From assembly GCF_001949145.1 (NCBI RefSeq), contig NW_019091443.1, positions 974,004-993,129 of the forward strand: 19,126 nucleotides of DNA, in the 5' to 3' direction. The position numbers and the translations under genes are program-made. The stretch is from Acanthaster planci (lineage: Eukaryota > Echinodermata > Asteroidea > Valvatida > Acanthasteridae). Below the pieces are notes generated by a model that did no database searches, was not told the origin of the DNA, and was given only the letters and a program-made list of their open reading frames with translations. Shown in pieces: positions 1-8,419 of the stretch (the first letter of the stretch is position 1; the number at the start of each line of letters is the position of its first letter).

Positions 1-291
1 CGGCCATTTTTCAAATGACATCCCTCACCTTCCTTGGGCTCTTCTGACTAATTTTCAATCCCATTTTTGACTGCTTTGCCCCCAGATGGGTGCCCCTGAA
101 TCTACAGAGATGATCCTGGGCCATACTGACACAATTCCGCCATTTCTCGGCCCAAACAGACCCCTCTTTTCGAAACAATCTCTGGGAGGTACTTTTCTTT
201 TTCTGCGCCTCGTCCTGGCGGAGAATTTTCCTTGAATTGGGACACTGCACCCATAGGGTTTGTACACACATTGTCCAGCATGATGCGTGAG
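1..291. other. Unassigned flank, partly related to the following repeat
   Basis: I see no convincing gene here. The minus-strand open frame over this stretch has low-complexity Lys/Arg/Ser composition and no recognisable motif. The right part carries the phrase CCATAGGGTTTGTACAC near 251-267, which resembles the GCCCATAGGTTTTGTACACG phrase at about 644-663 in the neighbouring repeat. The repeat family therefore probably begins to the left of the window. Confidence 0.35.
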
Positions 292-1126
292 CAGTCCTCA
301 ACTTCGACCGAGAATTACTACCAGAACGAAAGAGAAATCAGACTAAATTTTCCCTTCCCTTTGATCGCAAATATACCCAAGTGTCCAATTACTGAATAAT
401 ATTTCCTAAGGTTTTTTCTAGTTTGGACAAAAATCACGTGACATGAAATTAAAGAAGCAGTTTTCCTGCACACGTGTTTCTAGCCCATTGACTTTGTACA
501 CGTTTTCAAGAAACTATTTGGCCAATTCGATCAACATCAAAGTTACAGACAACAAAGACCCTGATGAAAGAATTTTGCTAAATTTATGGCGTTTTGTTGA
601 CGTCATCACCTATTTCAAAATTGATTTTTGAATATTTAATTTTGCCCATAGGTTTTGTACACGTTTTTCAACAGCCTATTTTCGGCATGTTGGTAAATGT
701 ACACTTGAAGTCCCTAATGGAGAGTGAGGCTCCCAAAAAAGAATCGTCAAAATTACTTCATCAAGGGTCACGTGACATGAGATTAAAACTTCAGCTTTCC
801 CTTAGAGTTTGTACACGTTTTTCTGTTACGCAATATTATCGATCTCAATGAGAGTAGTCCTGAATTTCAACTGAGGATTGCTATGAGAACGAAGAAAAAT
901 CATATTTTTTCGTCTTCATTTGATTACATGTTTACCCAAGAGTCTCAGTGTCAAATAATATTTCCTAATTTTTCTCTCAGTTTAAATGCAAATCACGTGA
1001 TATCATCTTAAAGGAGTAGTTTTCAGCCCATTGACTTTGGGTACTGTTTTGAAACCTTTGAGATATTTGATTGCTATGAAAGTGATAGACAACAAAGACC
1101 TTGATACAAAAATTATACTTAATAAA

Positions 1127-1145
1127 TGACGTCATGATGACGTCA
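1127..1145. promoter_or_regulatory. Paired CRE/ATF palindromes
   Basis: TGACGTCATGATGACGTCA holds two perfect copies of TGACGTCA, the CREB/ATF bZIP consensus, with start positions 11 bp apart (about one helical turn). The same pair recurs at 1303-1321, and single copies lie at 598-605 and 2232-2239. The match to the consensus is direct. That these sites bind factors, rather than simply being part of a repeat, is inference. Confidence 0.45.
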
Positions 1146-1302
1146 TCTTGTGATTTATTATTGATTTTTCAACATTTACTTCAGCCCATTGACTTTAATT
1201 GTACACGTTTTTAACCCATCATTTTGGTAATTTTGAGATGTGTGGTCATCATCAAAGTTACAGCCAACCAAGACCTTGATAAAAACGTTTGGCTAATATT
1301 TA

Positions 1303-1321
1303 TGACGTCATGATGACGTCA
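1303..1321. promoter_or_regulatory. Second paired CRE/ATF palindrome
   Basis: This is identical in core and spacing to the pair at 1127-1145, but the sequence around it has drifted. Retention of both perfect 8-mers could mean selection, recent duplication or chance. Confidence 0.4.
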
Positions 1322-1500
1322 TCAACTATTTTTCATTGATTTTTGAATACTTCACTTTCCACTACAGACTTCGAAGATGTTTTTCAAGAGCCAACATTTA
1401 TTTCAGCCCATTGACTTTGTACACGTTTTCGTGACACTATTTTGGTAATTTGGCAATCTTCAATTGTAACCTAAGTTACAGCCAACAAAGACCCTGATGC

Positions 1501-1610
1501 AAAGATACGTGCGAGGGGACGTATTATGTCCTGAACCCCAAACAGGCCATGTGATGAAGTCAATGACAACATCAGACCCTTAACTTCCAGATCCCACGTG
1601 ACGTCGTTTG
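1501..1610. other. Spacer between repeat unit and SINE
   Basis: A short unique-looking spacer with no ORF. It contains CCACGTGACGTCG at about 1594, an E-box fused to a CRE-like half site, echoing the motifs of the neighbouring arrays. Confidence 0.3.
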
Positions 1611-1616
1611 CCATGT

Positions 1617-1868
1617 TGTTGTTGTTGTTTTAATGGCGCTTTCAGCCAAAAACTGTACGTTTATTCATACACTTTATTAATCAGCATCACATTACGGATT
1701 TAGGAAGAAGGTCCAGTTTTAGAGGCAGGAGAAAACCGGAGTACCCGGAGAAAACCCTACGAGAGGAGGGAAACCAAATGCACTCAAAGCCTGGACCAAG
1801 CCAGGAATCGAACTCGGGCCTCACTGGTGCAAAGAGAAGAAAGAACCACTACGCTAACCCGCTCCTGC
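1617..1868 (-). mobile_element. tRNA-derived SINE, minus strand
   Basis: Read on the minus strand, the head has an RNA polymerase III A box, TAGCGTAGTGG (1846-1856, a full match to TRGYNNARNNG). About 32 bp further on is a B box, AGTTCGATTCC (1804-1814), the spacing of a tRNA promoter. The body carries the GGGTTTTCTCCGGGTACTCC phrase, which I recall from SINEs of several marine invertebrates. The element ends in a (CAA)n-type tail, seen on the plus strand as TTGTTGTTGTTGTT at 1616-1629. The phrase CCATGT lies on both sides (1611-1616 and 1877-1882) and might be the trace of a target-site duplication, but six bases is weak. The tRNA part is too divergent to be a functional tRNA gene. Boundaries are approximate. 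Confidence 0.8.
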
Positions 1869-1882
1869 TTCATTCACCATGT

Positions 1883-2156
1883 CAGAGTAGTTTGTAAGTC
1901 TATATCATATAGCATTACTTCGAGTCACAGTTATCAAAAGTGAAATTCATTTTTGCGCCAAAAGGATAGTGTAACAGATGTCATTTAAAGTGGTCCTGCA
2001 ATCTTTTTTCTTACATTTTGTACACAGAAAATGTGAAATGTGCAATGAATTACTGTTATGTTATGTTTGATATTATCAAAGAATTTTTTTGAGTGACAAT
2101 GCATATTTATGGTTATGCAAATAAGCTGGGGTTTGCAGACCGATGTGAAAGGAGTG
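1883..2156. other. Unassigned spacer
   Basis: No gene or repeat recognised. The minus-strand open frame of about 60 codons here is compositionally unremarkable and runs into the tandem array to the right. Confidence 0.3.
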
Positions 2157-2700
2157 TGTCTGATTGGGTTCAAATCTTTCAGATATCTTGAAAAGAGAGT
2201 GCTTTAGAGGAAAATTGACCTCATGTGATGATGACGTCATGAGGAGAAAAATCACGCGACATTAAAGTTGAACTCTTGAAGGCCCTACATGCATCTCCTG
2301 AAGTACTTGTTCGATTGGGTTCAAACCTTGCATTTATCTTCAAAGGGAGCTTTTCGGACGAATAATGAATTGATGTGACGATGACATCATCAGAAGACAA
2401 GTCACGTGACAATAAAGGTGAACTCCTCAAAGCACTATATCTCGTGAAGCACACATTCGATTGGGTTCAAACCTTGCAGATCTTTTGAAAAGGAAGAGTT
2501 AGACAAATATTGACCTGATGTGGTAAGGACTTCATCTTGTGACTGGTCACGTGACATTAAAAGTACATTCTTTACAAGCCTATATCTTTTGGTAGCCTAT
2601 ATCTTTTGGAAATTTGGTAGACAGATTTGGCAAGAGTTATAGACATCATGGTGACATCATGTAAAGGGTACAAACTTTAATTCTTTATCATGATCTCCTG
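2157..2700. repeat. ~148-bp tandem array, three clear copies plus a degenerate one
   Basis: The anchor GATTGGGTTCAAA starts at 2162, 2313 and 2459, spacings of 151 and 146 bp. Each copy then has a GACCTCATGTGATGATGAC-like block, a TCACGTGACATTAAAG-like block (2251-, 2402-, 2547-) and a GAACTCTTGAAGGCC-like block. A fourth, decayed copy probably extends to about 2700: it has GGTGACATCATG near 2650 and CAAACTTTAATTCTTTAT at 2671-2688. The latter 18-mer recurs exactly at 3385-3402, just inside intron 1 of the next gene, so the family straddles the first exon. The CACGTGAC and TGACGTCAT content is shared with the 292-1500 array, which suggests a common origin. Confidence 0.8.
2401..2410. promoter_or_regulatory. 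CLEAR-type E-box palindrome GTCACGTGAC
   Basis: A perfect 10-bp match to GTCACGTGAC, the palindrome bound by MITF/TFE/USF-class bHLH-zip factors. The same 10-mer occurs at 767-776 and 2546-2555, and near matches lie at 434-442, 993-1001 and 2252-2260. The sites are embedded in repeats, so function is unproven. The nearest gene, starting about 750 bp downstream, looks like DDRGK1. Confidence 0.35.
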
Positions 2701-2857
2701 ATATCCAAAAGGATGAAATTTAAATGTGGTAGTACATATATCTCAAATGAAGGAATGCCCTTTTCTTAAGAAAAAGGACAATGCGAAAAAGCTCTTTGCT
2801 CTGTCCTTGAGACAGACAAAACCTCTAGTTTTATATGCGTCCGCAGTGGGATTCAGT

Positions 2858-2868
2858 ACGCATGCGCA
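2858..2868. promoter_or_regulatory. NRF1-like site, candidate core promoter region
   Basis: ACGCATGCGCA differs by one base from the palindromic NRF1 consensus (YGCGCAYGCGCR). It lies about 290 bp upstream of the first ATG of the plus-strand gene. The sequence from here to about 3110 is less AT-rich and has more CpG (for example GAGGGCGCGGC near 2879) than the surrounding DNA, and I see no TATA box. This suggests a CpG-type promoter with transcription starting roughly between 2870 and 3150. The start site itself cannot be read from sequence. Confidence 0.4.
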
Positions 2869-3158
2869 AAAACTGAGTGAGGGCGCGGCATAAACATACG
2901 TGCAAACCAGAGCAGCGAAACCAGTCTTGAGGAAAGACTATCGGTCCCTGTACGTTCTGATGACGTTTGTAAGACGTCTAGAGATTATGTACTTGACGGG
3001 AACCAGTCGACCACATCCAAAGCATATACATCACGGAGGATCCCGACTTGAATCAAGCCTAGCTAGTCGCGAGTTAAGGTCAAGTGGACCGGGTTGGCTA
3101 GGCTAGGCCGACATTATGAATAAAACTACTGCATGCACTGTAACAGCTGGCAATTGTT

Positions 3159-3321
3159 ATGACGAATGAACATAGTAAAATGGATGGAAATGACAGAAAT
3201 GTACACCTTTCAGCTCAGACAGAGTTTGTGATACCAGCAATTCTTGCAGCTCTTTCAGTACTTGCATTTGTTATCGGATCAATTATTTACGTCGTAAGCA
3301 AGTTGAACCATGGGAAGCGTG
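3159..3321 (+). CDS. DDRGK1: First coding exon of DDRGK1-like ER membrane protein
   Basis: This exon encodes 54 codons plus one base. A short polar N-terminus is followed by one strong hydrophobic helix (residues about 23-47, FVIPAILAALSVLAFVIGSI onward) and a basic stop-transfer end (KLNHGKRG), the form of a signal-anchored single-pass protein. It ends at a good donor (G, then GTAAGC) in phase 1. That phase matches the acceptor at 6412 exactly, making a Gly codon across the junction. A second in-frame ATG at 3180 (residue 8) has the stronger Kozak context (AAAATGG) and could be the true start. DDRGK1 proteins have this N-terminal ER anchor before a long charged helix and a C-terminal winged-helix domain. 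They recruit the UFL1 ligase for UFM1 conjugation at the ER. The identification rests mainly on architecture and on exon 2, since the diagnostic C-terminal domain is not in this window. Another small type III membrane protein is the main alternative. Confidence 0.55.
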
Positions 3322-3323
3322 GT

Positions 3324-4008
3324 AAGCACATCCCCACATGTCTTCTACCATGTCTACCCCCAGAAGTGTGAGGTCTGACGTTTGCAAACTTTAATTCTTT
3401 ATATCTCCTAAATGTGTGGACGTTGGAGTTCTGGGGGGCATATGTGATCATGGTCATGGCTGATGGCCGTGTTTGCAGGTTTGTGGCGTTCATTACCATC
3501 AGCAGTAGCACCCAGTATTATAAGGAAAACAAAGTCCTCTTTTTCAAACTGATTGACGTTCTGACCTTGTGGATCGATTCCTCAATCCTGGTACCATGCC
3601 CTAGGTCTAGTTTGGGTAAATTTTGACAATGTTTAAGCAAGAAAATCAGATAATGCCAGAAGTTTTACCCAAGTTCTGTGAAAGACGACCGCATCACGCC
3701 ATTTTGTTTTTTGTCTGTACTTGACCCAGCAATTGTGGATAGGCTACTGAATTTCATAAAAGAAACTTTTATGGTTCCAGGTCAAGGAACCAGACTACAT
3801 GCATGGATTCATCTTTGCGCACAGCTCTTTGTCGCGTCGTTTTACACTGCTATTTTACCCCATAATTCCCTCAAAAAGTAAAGCTCTTCCCTCTTGTTTC
3901 TGATATGAAAGAGGACATCAGTGCTAACTTATTTGGGTAAGTTGTTTTGAAAATGTAGACTTAGTTTCCTTATTATTGGAGGAGCGTGCTAATGGTAATG
4001 AATGATGT
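3324..4008 (+). other. Intron 1, proximal part
   Basis: Inferred intron after the donor at 3322. It starts with a fragment of the upstream array (CAAACTTTAATTCTTTAT at 3385-3402, identical to 2671-2688). The remaining short open frames up to 3881 have no recognisable domain, and I found no internal exon with paired splice sites that keeps phase. Confidence 0.4.
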
Positions 4009-4140
4009 GTTTGTTTTACATGAATCTTGATCGTGATCAGTGATCCATTGTTCGTTTAATGATACCAAAACTCGCCCAATAGAAGGTGTGAACCATGGGT
4101 TAGGATCACTGATCAGGATTCAGATCCGTGCGAAACAAAC
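4009..4140. repeat. Fold-back element with ~38-bp imperfect arms
   Basis: The left arm (4009-4046) begins GTTTGTTTT and ends TGATCAGTGATCC. The right arm (4103-4140), read on the opposite strand, begins GTTTGTTTC and ends TGATCAGTGATCC. The arms agree strongly at both ends and less well in the middle, and flank a ~56-bp loop. This could be a short MITE or a structured-RNA-like palindrome. I see no clear target-site duplication. Confidence 0.6.
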
Positions 4141-4283
4141 AGGCCACGATGGTAAGTCCAATATGTCCATCGACATGAAAGAGCGAGGCCCAGGCCCTAG
4201 TTCATGTAGGCCCAGTACATCAAAATTAGAGCACTAACTCATCTGCTCATGCCATGGTGGCAGTGTCATTCGGTCACCTCACC

Positions 4284-4421
4284 AATTTACCACTTCGCCC
4301 ATGGCCACAACCAGTTTTTGCACAATCACTTTGTCCATTTACAGTAACATTTCGCCCATTTACCACTTAACCCATTTGGCACTAAGCCCATTTGCCACTT
4401 GACCTATTAGCCACTTCATCC
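4284..4421. repeat. 16-bp minisatellite
   Basis: Four contiguous units, CATTTACCACTTAACC (4357-4372), CATTTGGCACTAAGCC (4373-4388), CATTTGCCACTTGACC (4389-4404) and TATTAGCCACTTCATCC (4405-4421), follow the pattern CATTTgCCACTTnnCC. Degenerate copies precede them (AATTTACCACTTCGCCC near 4284, CATTTACAGTAACATTTCGC near 4336). It is non-coding and lies within the inferred intron 1. Confidence 0.8.
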
Positions 4422-5060
4422 ACACCCCCCTTCACTCATCATGCCCATAGCCTTCATCAAAGTTGGAGAGAGAGGAAGACTTATTAAAACAACCACCCAA
4501 CCCCTTCTGAATCCACCCTGATTGCATTAAATAGCAATGTTTAATATATGTATGATAGGTTTAGAAACTGTCGAGATTTTCTTTGATGAACATGTAAACC
4601 AATGCAGTGCTGTATAATATAGGCTGACCCAGCACTGGCGCATGTAGTGAGAACAGCGTGAAATACCTGAGCCACTCCTGTGACAGCATTAAGTACATTC
4701 CAACTTTTGACAACCTGTATTTGATACAAAATGATAAAAGAATATTTCAGTTACTCATTTCATAGCATGAGACATATTAGAGTCATCCTCATGCATCTAG
4801 GTATTTACCACTTCTCATGAGGTCTCAGTACAGTGCACACTGTTTGAAAATTTCTGAGCATTGTAACAGAAACAGTGCTTTTCAAAATGCATTTATTTTG
4901 TTGAAGTCTTGATGTGTTGATTTTTGAATCCGAAAACTTGCACGCAGTAAACTGTTAGGATGCAGAGATTTGTTGATTAATCACAGGCCTTCATGTACAT
5001 GTAGGTGCTTGTGAAATTAGGGCATGCATAGAATACCACATGATGTTTTGGAAGTTATTA
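4422..5060. other. Unassigned intronic stretch
   Basis: No coding or structural feature found apart from TACATGTA palindromes such as 4996-5003. The right end may include more eroded LINE sequence, because the conserved reverse transcriptase block begins at about 5072. Confidence 0.3.
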
Positions 5061-6250
5061 ATTCTCATTAATACTTGGGATTTGTAATGTCACCAGACCT
5101 CTCATGGTCTAAACATATTGATATTATTACTGCTAAAGCTTCTAGAGTACATGTATTAGACCTCATTTTGAGAATATCTGGGGGTCACAATCTCAGTCAT
5201 AACGAAGGGAAGTTTTGCTATGACTGTACAAGTATAAAGGATTATCAAGTCTGTCCATCCTTAAAATATGGTGTTCAGGTGTGGCAGCCCTACCGGTATC
5301 AAACCAGTCACATTCGTTCACTTGAGTGTGTACATGTACAACATAAAATTTAACTAGGATTATTTTCAATTAGCGCACAACTCCGTATCATATCACCTGG
5401 TTTGTTTAGGTACATGTTTTTCCTCACTTCATTCAAGAATTTGGTACACGTATCTCTCTTTTTGTTGTAAGTGCTTGCATGGGCTATACAGTGTACCAGT
5501 TTTCAATTATTTATCCATCAATAGTCGTAGAAATGACGCACTTCATTTTACTCATCCGTTTGCCAGAACTGATGCTTTCAACCATCCAGGTTTTCCTTAG
5601 ATTTTCCCCGTACATTGAGTTCACTCCCCAGCAAGTTAGATATGAATTTCTTTTTAATCTGAACAGTTATAAAACAATGCTGAAGCTGGTTTTAGACACT
5701 TTTAGTGGTTGTATGTTACTGTACTGTACATGTAAGTGTTATTCTGTGGATGGACCAATTGCTGCTGGAGCTAGCATTCCTTGGCTTGCTTCTTTGCATG
5801 GGTTTGGGTTATTTGTGGTTGAGTTTTATCTTTTATCTGCCTTTTTGTATTGTTCATCTAGTTTATTTGTTTACAGGCACTTTCAACCGTTTTCAGTAGG
5901 TTTTTTAGGTTATTTTATTTATAGGTTGTATCTGATCTTTTCTTGTAATGTCTTTTTCTTTTCGTTTAATTTTGCAATGTTGCACTGATGCAGTCAGAGA
6001 GCCCCTTGATGAGCCTTAATTTGGCTTTTCGGGGAATCCCACGGGCCTGCATATGGCTCAATTTGTCGATTTGGATTTGTGTTTTATGTTATTCAACTGG
6101 TTTTGTTCACATTTCTTGTTTTTGCTGTATTTATTGTGTGCAATGTCCATTTGTTGGTTTCATCTTACAGTAGTTTGTAATTTGTATAAATGTATCGTCA
6201 TTTGTCCATGTTTCTTGTCCGAAAAATTATCTAAATGAAATGAATTGACT
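5060..6250 (+). mobile_element. 3' end of a CR1/L2-like non-LTR retrotransposon
   Basis: A 5'-truncated LINE relic in the same orientation as the host gene. It holds the C-terminal part of a reverse transcriptase reading frame (separate entry), a T-rich 3' untranslated stretch (about 5720-6220), and what looks like the short-repeat 3' end typical of the CR1/L2 group (AAATGAAATGAATTGACTTG at about 6234-6253). 5' truncation is the normal outcome of target-primed reverse transcription. The clade call is tentative because only the C-terminal part of the protein is present. The boundaries are estimates, with no target-site duplication identified. Confidence 0.7.
5072..5703 (+). pseudogene. LINE reverse transcriptase C-terminus, frameshifted
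   Basis: Frame 1 (5072-5353) reads YLGFVMSPDLSWSKHIDIIT, the conserved YLGV-x-DLxWxxHI block after the RT thumb. It continues to SLKYGVQVWQPY and IRSLECVHVQHKI, matching the LxRPxLEYxxxVWxP and IxxLExVQxR blocks of Jockey/CR1/L2-type ORF2. A stop follows at once. The next recognisable block appears in shifted frames: RTDAF near 5565, then PQQVRYEFLFNLNSYKTMLK from 5626. This corresponds to the RT-terminal WNxLPxxV...SxxxFKxxL block. At least two frameshifts or stops are needed, so the copy is dead. The hydrophobic 169-codon frame at 5479-5988 is the T-rich LINE tail read through, not a membrane protein. Confidence 0.75.
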
Positions 6251-6411
6251 TGACTGCACTGCACAGTACATTGCACTTTCATGTACTGCTTGAAAACCAA
6301 TTTTGTTGTTCCTGTACATGTAAATGCATCTGTAGCCGGCTCTATATTCTAAGAGAAGCATCCCTACATGTACCGGTATTGTATCCAGCCTCTTCTCTTC
6401 CTGGACTGCAG

Positions 6412-6564
6412 GTGCAGCTGATAGGCACAGCCATGGGCATGAAGTACAGGCAATACCAAGGGAAGAGGATGATTTGGTTGTAGGAGCACACGTCATGCCT
6501 GTGCGCAGAGCTAGAGCTGCCAGAAACCGTATGATGAGACAAGCAGTCAGGCAAGAGCTGGAAG
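6412..6564 (+). CDS. DDRGK1: Second coding exon of DDRGK1-like gene
   Basis: The exon is preceded by a good polypyrimidine tract and acceptor (CTCTTCTCTTCCTGGACTGC then AG, ending 6411) and followed by a donor (GAAG, then GTTGGT at 6565). It starts by completing a phase-1 codon and ends again in phase 1: 153 nt, 50 full codons. The peptide is AADRHSHGHEV, then an acidic PREEDD segment, then VMPVRRARAARNRMMRQAVR. DDRGK1 orthologues have such an Arg/Ala/Met-rich patch (RRxxxARxRxRxR style) shortly after the transmembrane helix, ahead of the long Glu/Lys-rich coiled coil. The exact phase match to 3321 and the open frame across the whole exon support a real exon. The next exon, expected to carry the GAKK and Glu/Lys-rich helix, was not found to 19126. 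Either intron 2 exceeds 12.5 kb or the assembly breaks. The two other frames also stay open here and produce misleading open frames on both strands. Confidence 0.6.
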
Positions 6565-8259
6565 GTTGGTTGAAGGGGTTATAGGGGTGCTTTTTGAGTG
6601 CTTCAGCCTGGCAGAGATTTTTCCTTGAATCTAACAGTAACAGTGCACCCTTTATACACGCCCCCTTTTCACTTTCTGACACAGAAATAACACTGAATGG
6701 TTGTGAATATATCAAAAACCTCAGTTTCAGAGAAATAATGAAAAAGTCAATTGGCTGTGTTATTGGGAGAAAATGCTCAAGGTCGGCTAACGGCAAATGT
6801 GCACAAACAACAGTAACTGCCTATATACACTTATTACTAGTGCAGACAGAATGTGCCATCAACTTCTGAAAATTACATTTTCCACATGAGCAGCTTTAAC
6901 AAGCTGAACGTTCCTACTGAAAAGGGAGGGTTAACCCCTTGGCCAGACAGTGCCAATAGACATGACAGCAGAGGCCAAGTGCACGAAAGACATGAAACTG
7001 CAGCCATGCTTTGACTTGAAATCTCACCATATAAGTTACTCCAGTTGACAGGGTCCAGCCCAAGAGTTGAAAACCTGAGCCCAAAATAGGGCATTTCAAA
7101 CACAATTTGAGTGGAACAATTCACAAGGAGAATGTTTCAAGAACTTTCAGTCACCTGTGCATATCCATGGCTTGGTGTCTGGCAACGCTTTAAATAGTGC
7201 CTAAATCAGTCGCAAATGCCACCAAATTTTTGCCAATGCGATAATATTTTTACCATAAAGTCACCATTTGCGATTTAAGATAGCTTTTTAACATACAAAA
7301 TGTACTTGAACAATTTGAGTGTGCTTAAAAATCAAAAAAGCAATGATTATGTACTCAAAATTCCTTCCGGAAAGGTAGAAAGGGCTGCACAAGTCGCATC
7401 GTGAATTTGAAGCTTACCATTTGCATTGCACATGTACATACTGTACATGTATACGATACTGTACATGTGTCTCGATCAAATGCACGTGTTGGTTGGTTCC
7501 TGATTGAAACATACATTGTTGATGCACTGTATACGGAAACCAGGACCATTTTAGAAACCATGGCTTGGGCTCCATTTTGTGCTGCTTTTTTGCTGCAACA
7601 TAAATAAAGCCTAAAATGGAACTCATCCAGAATAAAGAGTGCCGCTGTGATTTAGAGTGTCAGAAATGGTGCGATTCGTGTAGCAGGGTGTCCCACAACA
7701 CAATGAAACTATGGACGTCATAACATCCGTGGCCGAACCCCTTGGCGAGCTTGAGAACCGTGATTTCGTTGATTGACCTCATCGGCGCTCGTGTACATGT
7801 GTACGTTGTGCAGTGTATGTGTGCCAGGCTGGGTCATGATTCAATGCCATGAACGATGTAAACACAATGTATTTATGCTACAGGTGTGTACGTACGTTCG
7901 TGAATATTCAGCGCACGTGATTATTAAACTTTCATAAAAGTGCTGATGCCTAGATTTTTCCCCATTAGGAACCAATGGCTTTCAAACAATTTTTTTTCTG
8001 AGAGAATTCATTTTTTTAGCTGATTTCAGCTTTTTTTATTGACATGTAAATGTTGACCCTGAATTTCAACTTTTTTGTACACCTGATCTGTGCAAAAGTA
8101 TGGGAACTTTTTACATTTCCACTTTCGGCTGGCTGTTTTCAGCTTTAATATTAAGTGGCCCCTCACCCCCTAAAGATTGAACCCTTATACTCTTGGTTAG
8201 GTTTGACTCCTGTTTATGGGGTTGGCCTTCATTAGGATTAGCCTTCATAAGCAGGGTTT
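6565..8259. other. Inferred intron 2, proximal part
   Basis: No exon recognised. Visible structure is limited to a small inverted repeat, TCGCAAATG (7210-7218) with CATTTGCGA (7265-7273), and a cluster of ACTGTACATGT phrases at about 7440-7470. Open frames of 60-90 codons on both strands at 6594-7130 and 7355-7626 lack domain signatures and splice support. Confidence 0.35.
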
Positions 8260-8283
8260 TCCCCAGGATTTTGCAAAATGTGT

Positions 8284-8408
8284 GGTGAAGGCCTCGATCT
8301 TTACTGCAGCCACTGTGGCCAATGGCTGCGTGCCCTTCCAAGTTGGCCGTAATGCCTTTCCAAAAAAGTCACGTCGCGGCCACCTTGGCCAATGTGCCCC
8401 TCCCCTTT
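8284..8408. repeat. Degenerate GGCC-rich repeat, one of two copies
   Basis: The stretch contains GAAGGCCTCGATCTT, CACTGTGGCCAATGGC and CACCTTGGCCAATGTGCCCC. It resembles, in opposite orientation, 14580-14685, whose reverse complement reads CAGGCCTCAATCTT, then CACTTTGGCCTTGCC, then GGGCACC. The order of blocks is the same, which suggests two old copies of one interspersed family. Alignment by eye only. Confidence 0.35.
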
Positions 8409-8419
8409 GCAGCCGGCTG

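Larger units (their letters stand above)
292..1500. repeat. Two diverged ~550-bp tandem units with internal sub-repeats
   Basis: Matching landmarks recur at a near-constant offset. They are AGTCCT followed by a GAGAATTACTACCAGAACGA-like stretch (about 293-330, and again from about 856), AATAATATTTCCTAA (395 and 954, offset 559), TCACGTGA (434 and 993) and AGCCCATTGACTTT (482 and 1025, offset 543). A shorter sub-unit also recurs: AGCCCATTGACTTT starts at 482, 1025, 1183 and 1405, each time followed by a GTACACGTTTT-like phrase and then by ACAACAAAGACC or ACCAAGACC. The array is diverged and not coding; the short open frames in it do not resemble proteins. It lies upstream of the plus-strand gene that begins at 3159. 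Whether it is a satellite or part of a larger transposon cannot be decided from one locus. Confidence 0.75.

Noticed and set aside
1804-1868. Functional tRNA gene
   Set aside because: The A and B boxes are present, but the sequence between and around them does not form a cloverleaf with acceptor stem pairing by eye, and it continues into a SINE body.
292-2700. CRISPR-like array
   Set aside because: The repeats are long, diverged and adjacent, without constant spacers, and the window is eukaryotic.
5479-5988. 169-codon hydrophobic frame that looks like a multi-pass membrane protein
   Set aside because: Its middle part is LINE reverse transcriptase C-terminus and the rest is T-rich LINE 3' sequence, which translates as Phe/Leu/Tyr-rich peptide.
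6227-6796. 189-codon minus-strand open frame
   Set aside because: It is antisense to the better-supported exon at 6412-6564, has no domain signature and no strong start context. It overlaps the LINE tail at one end.
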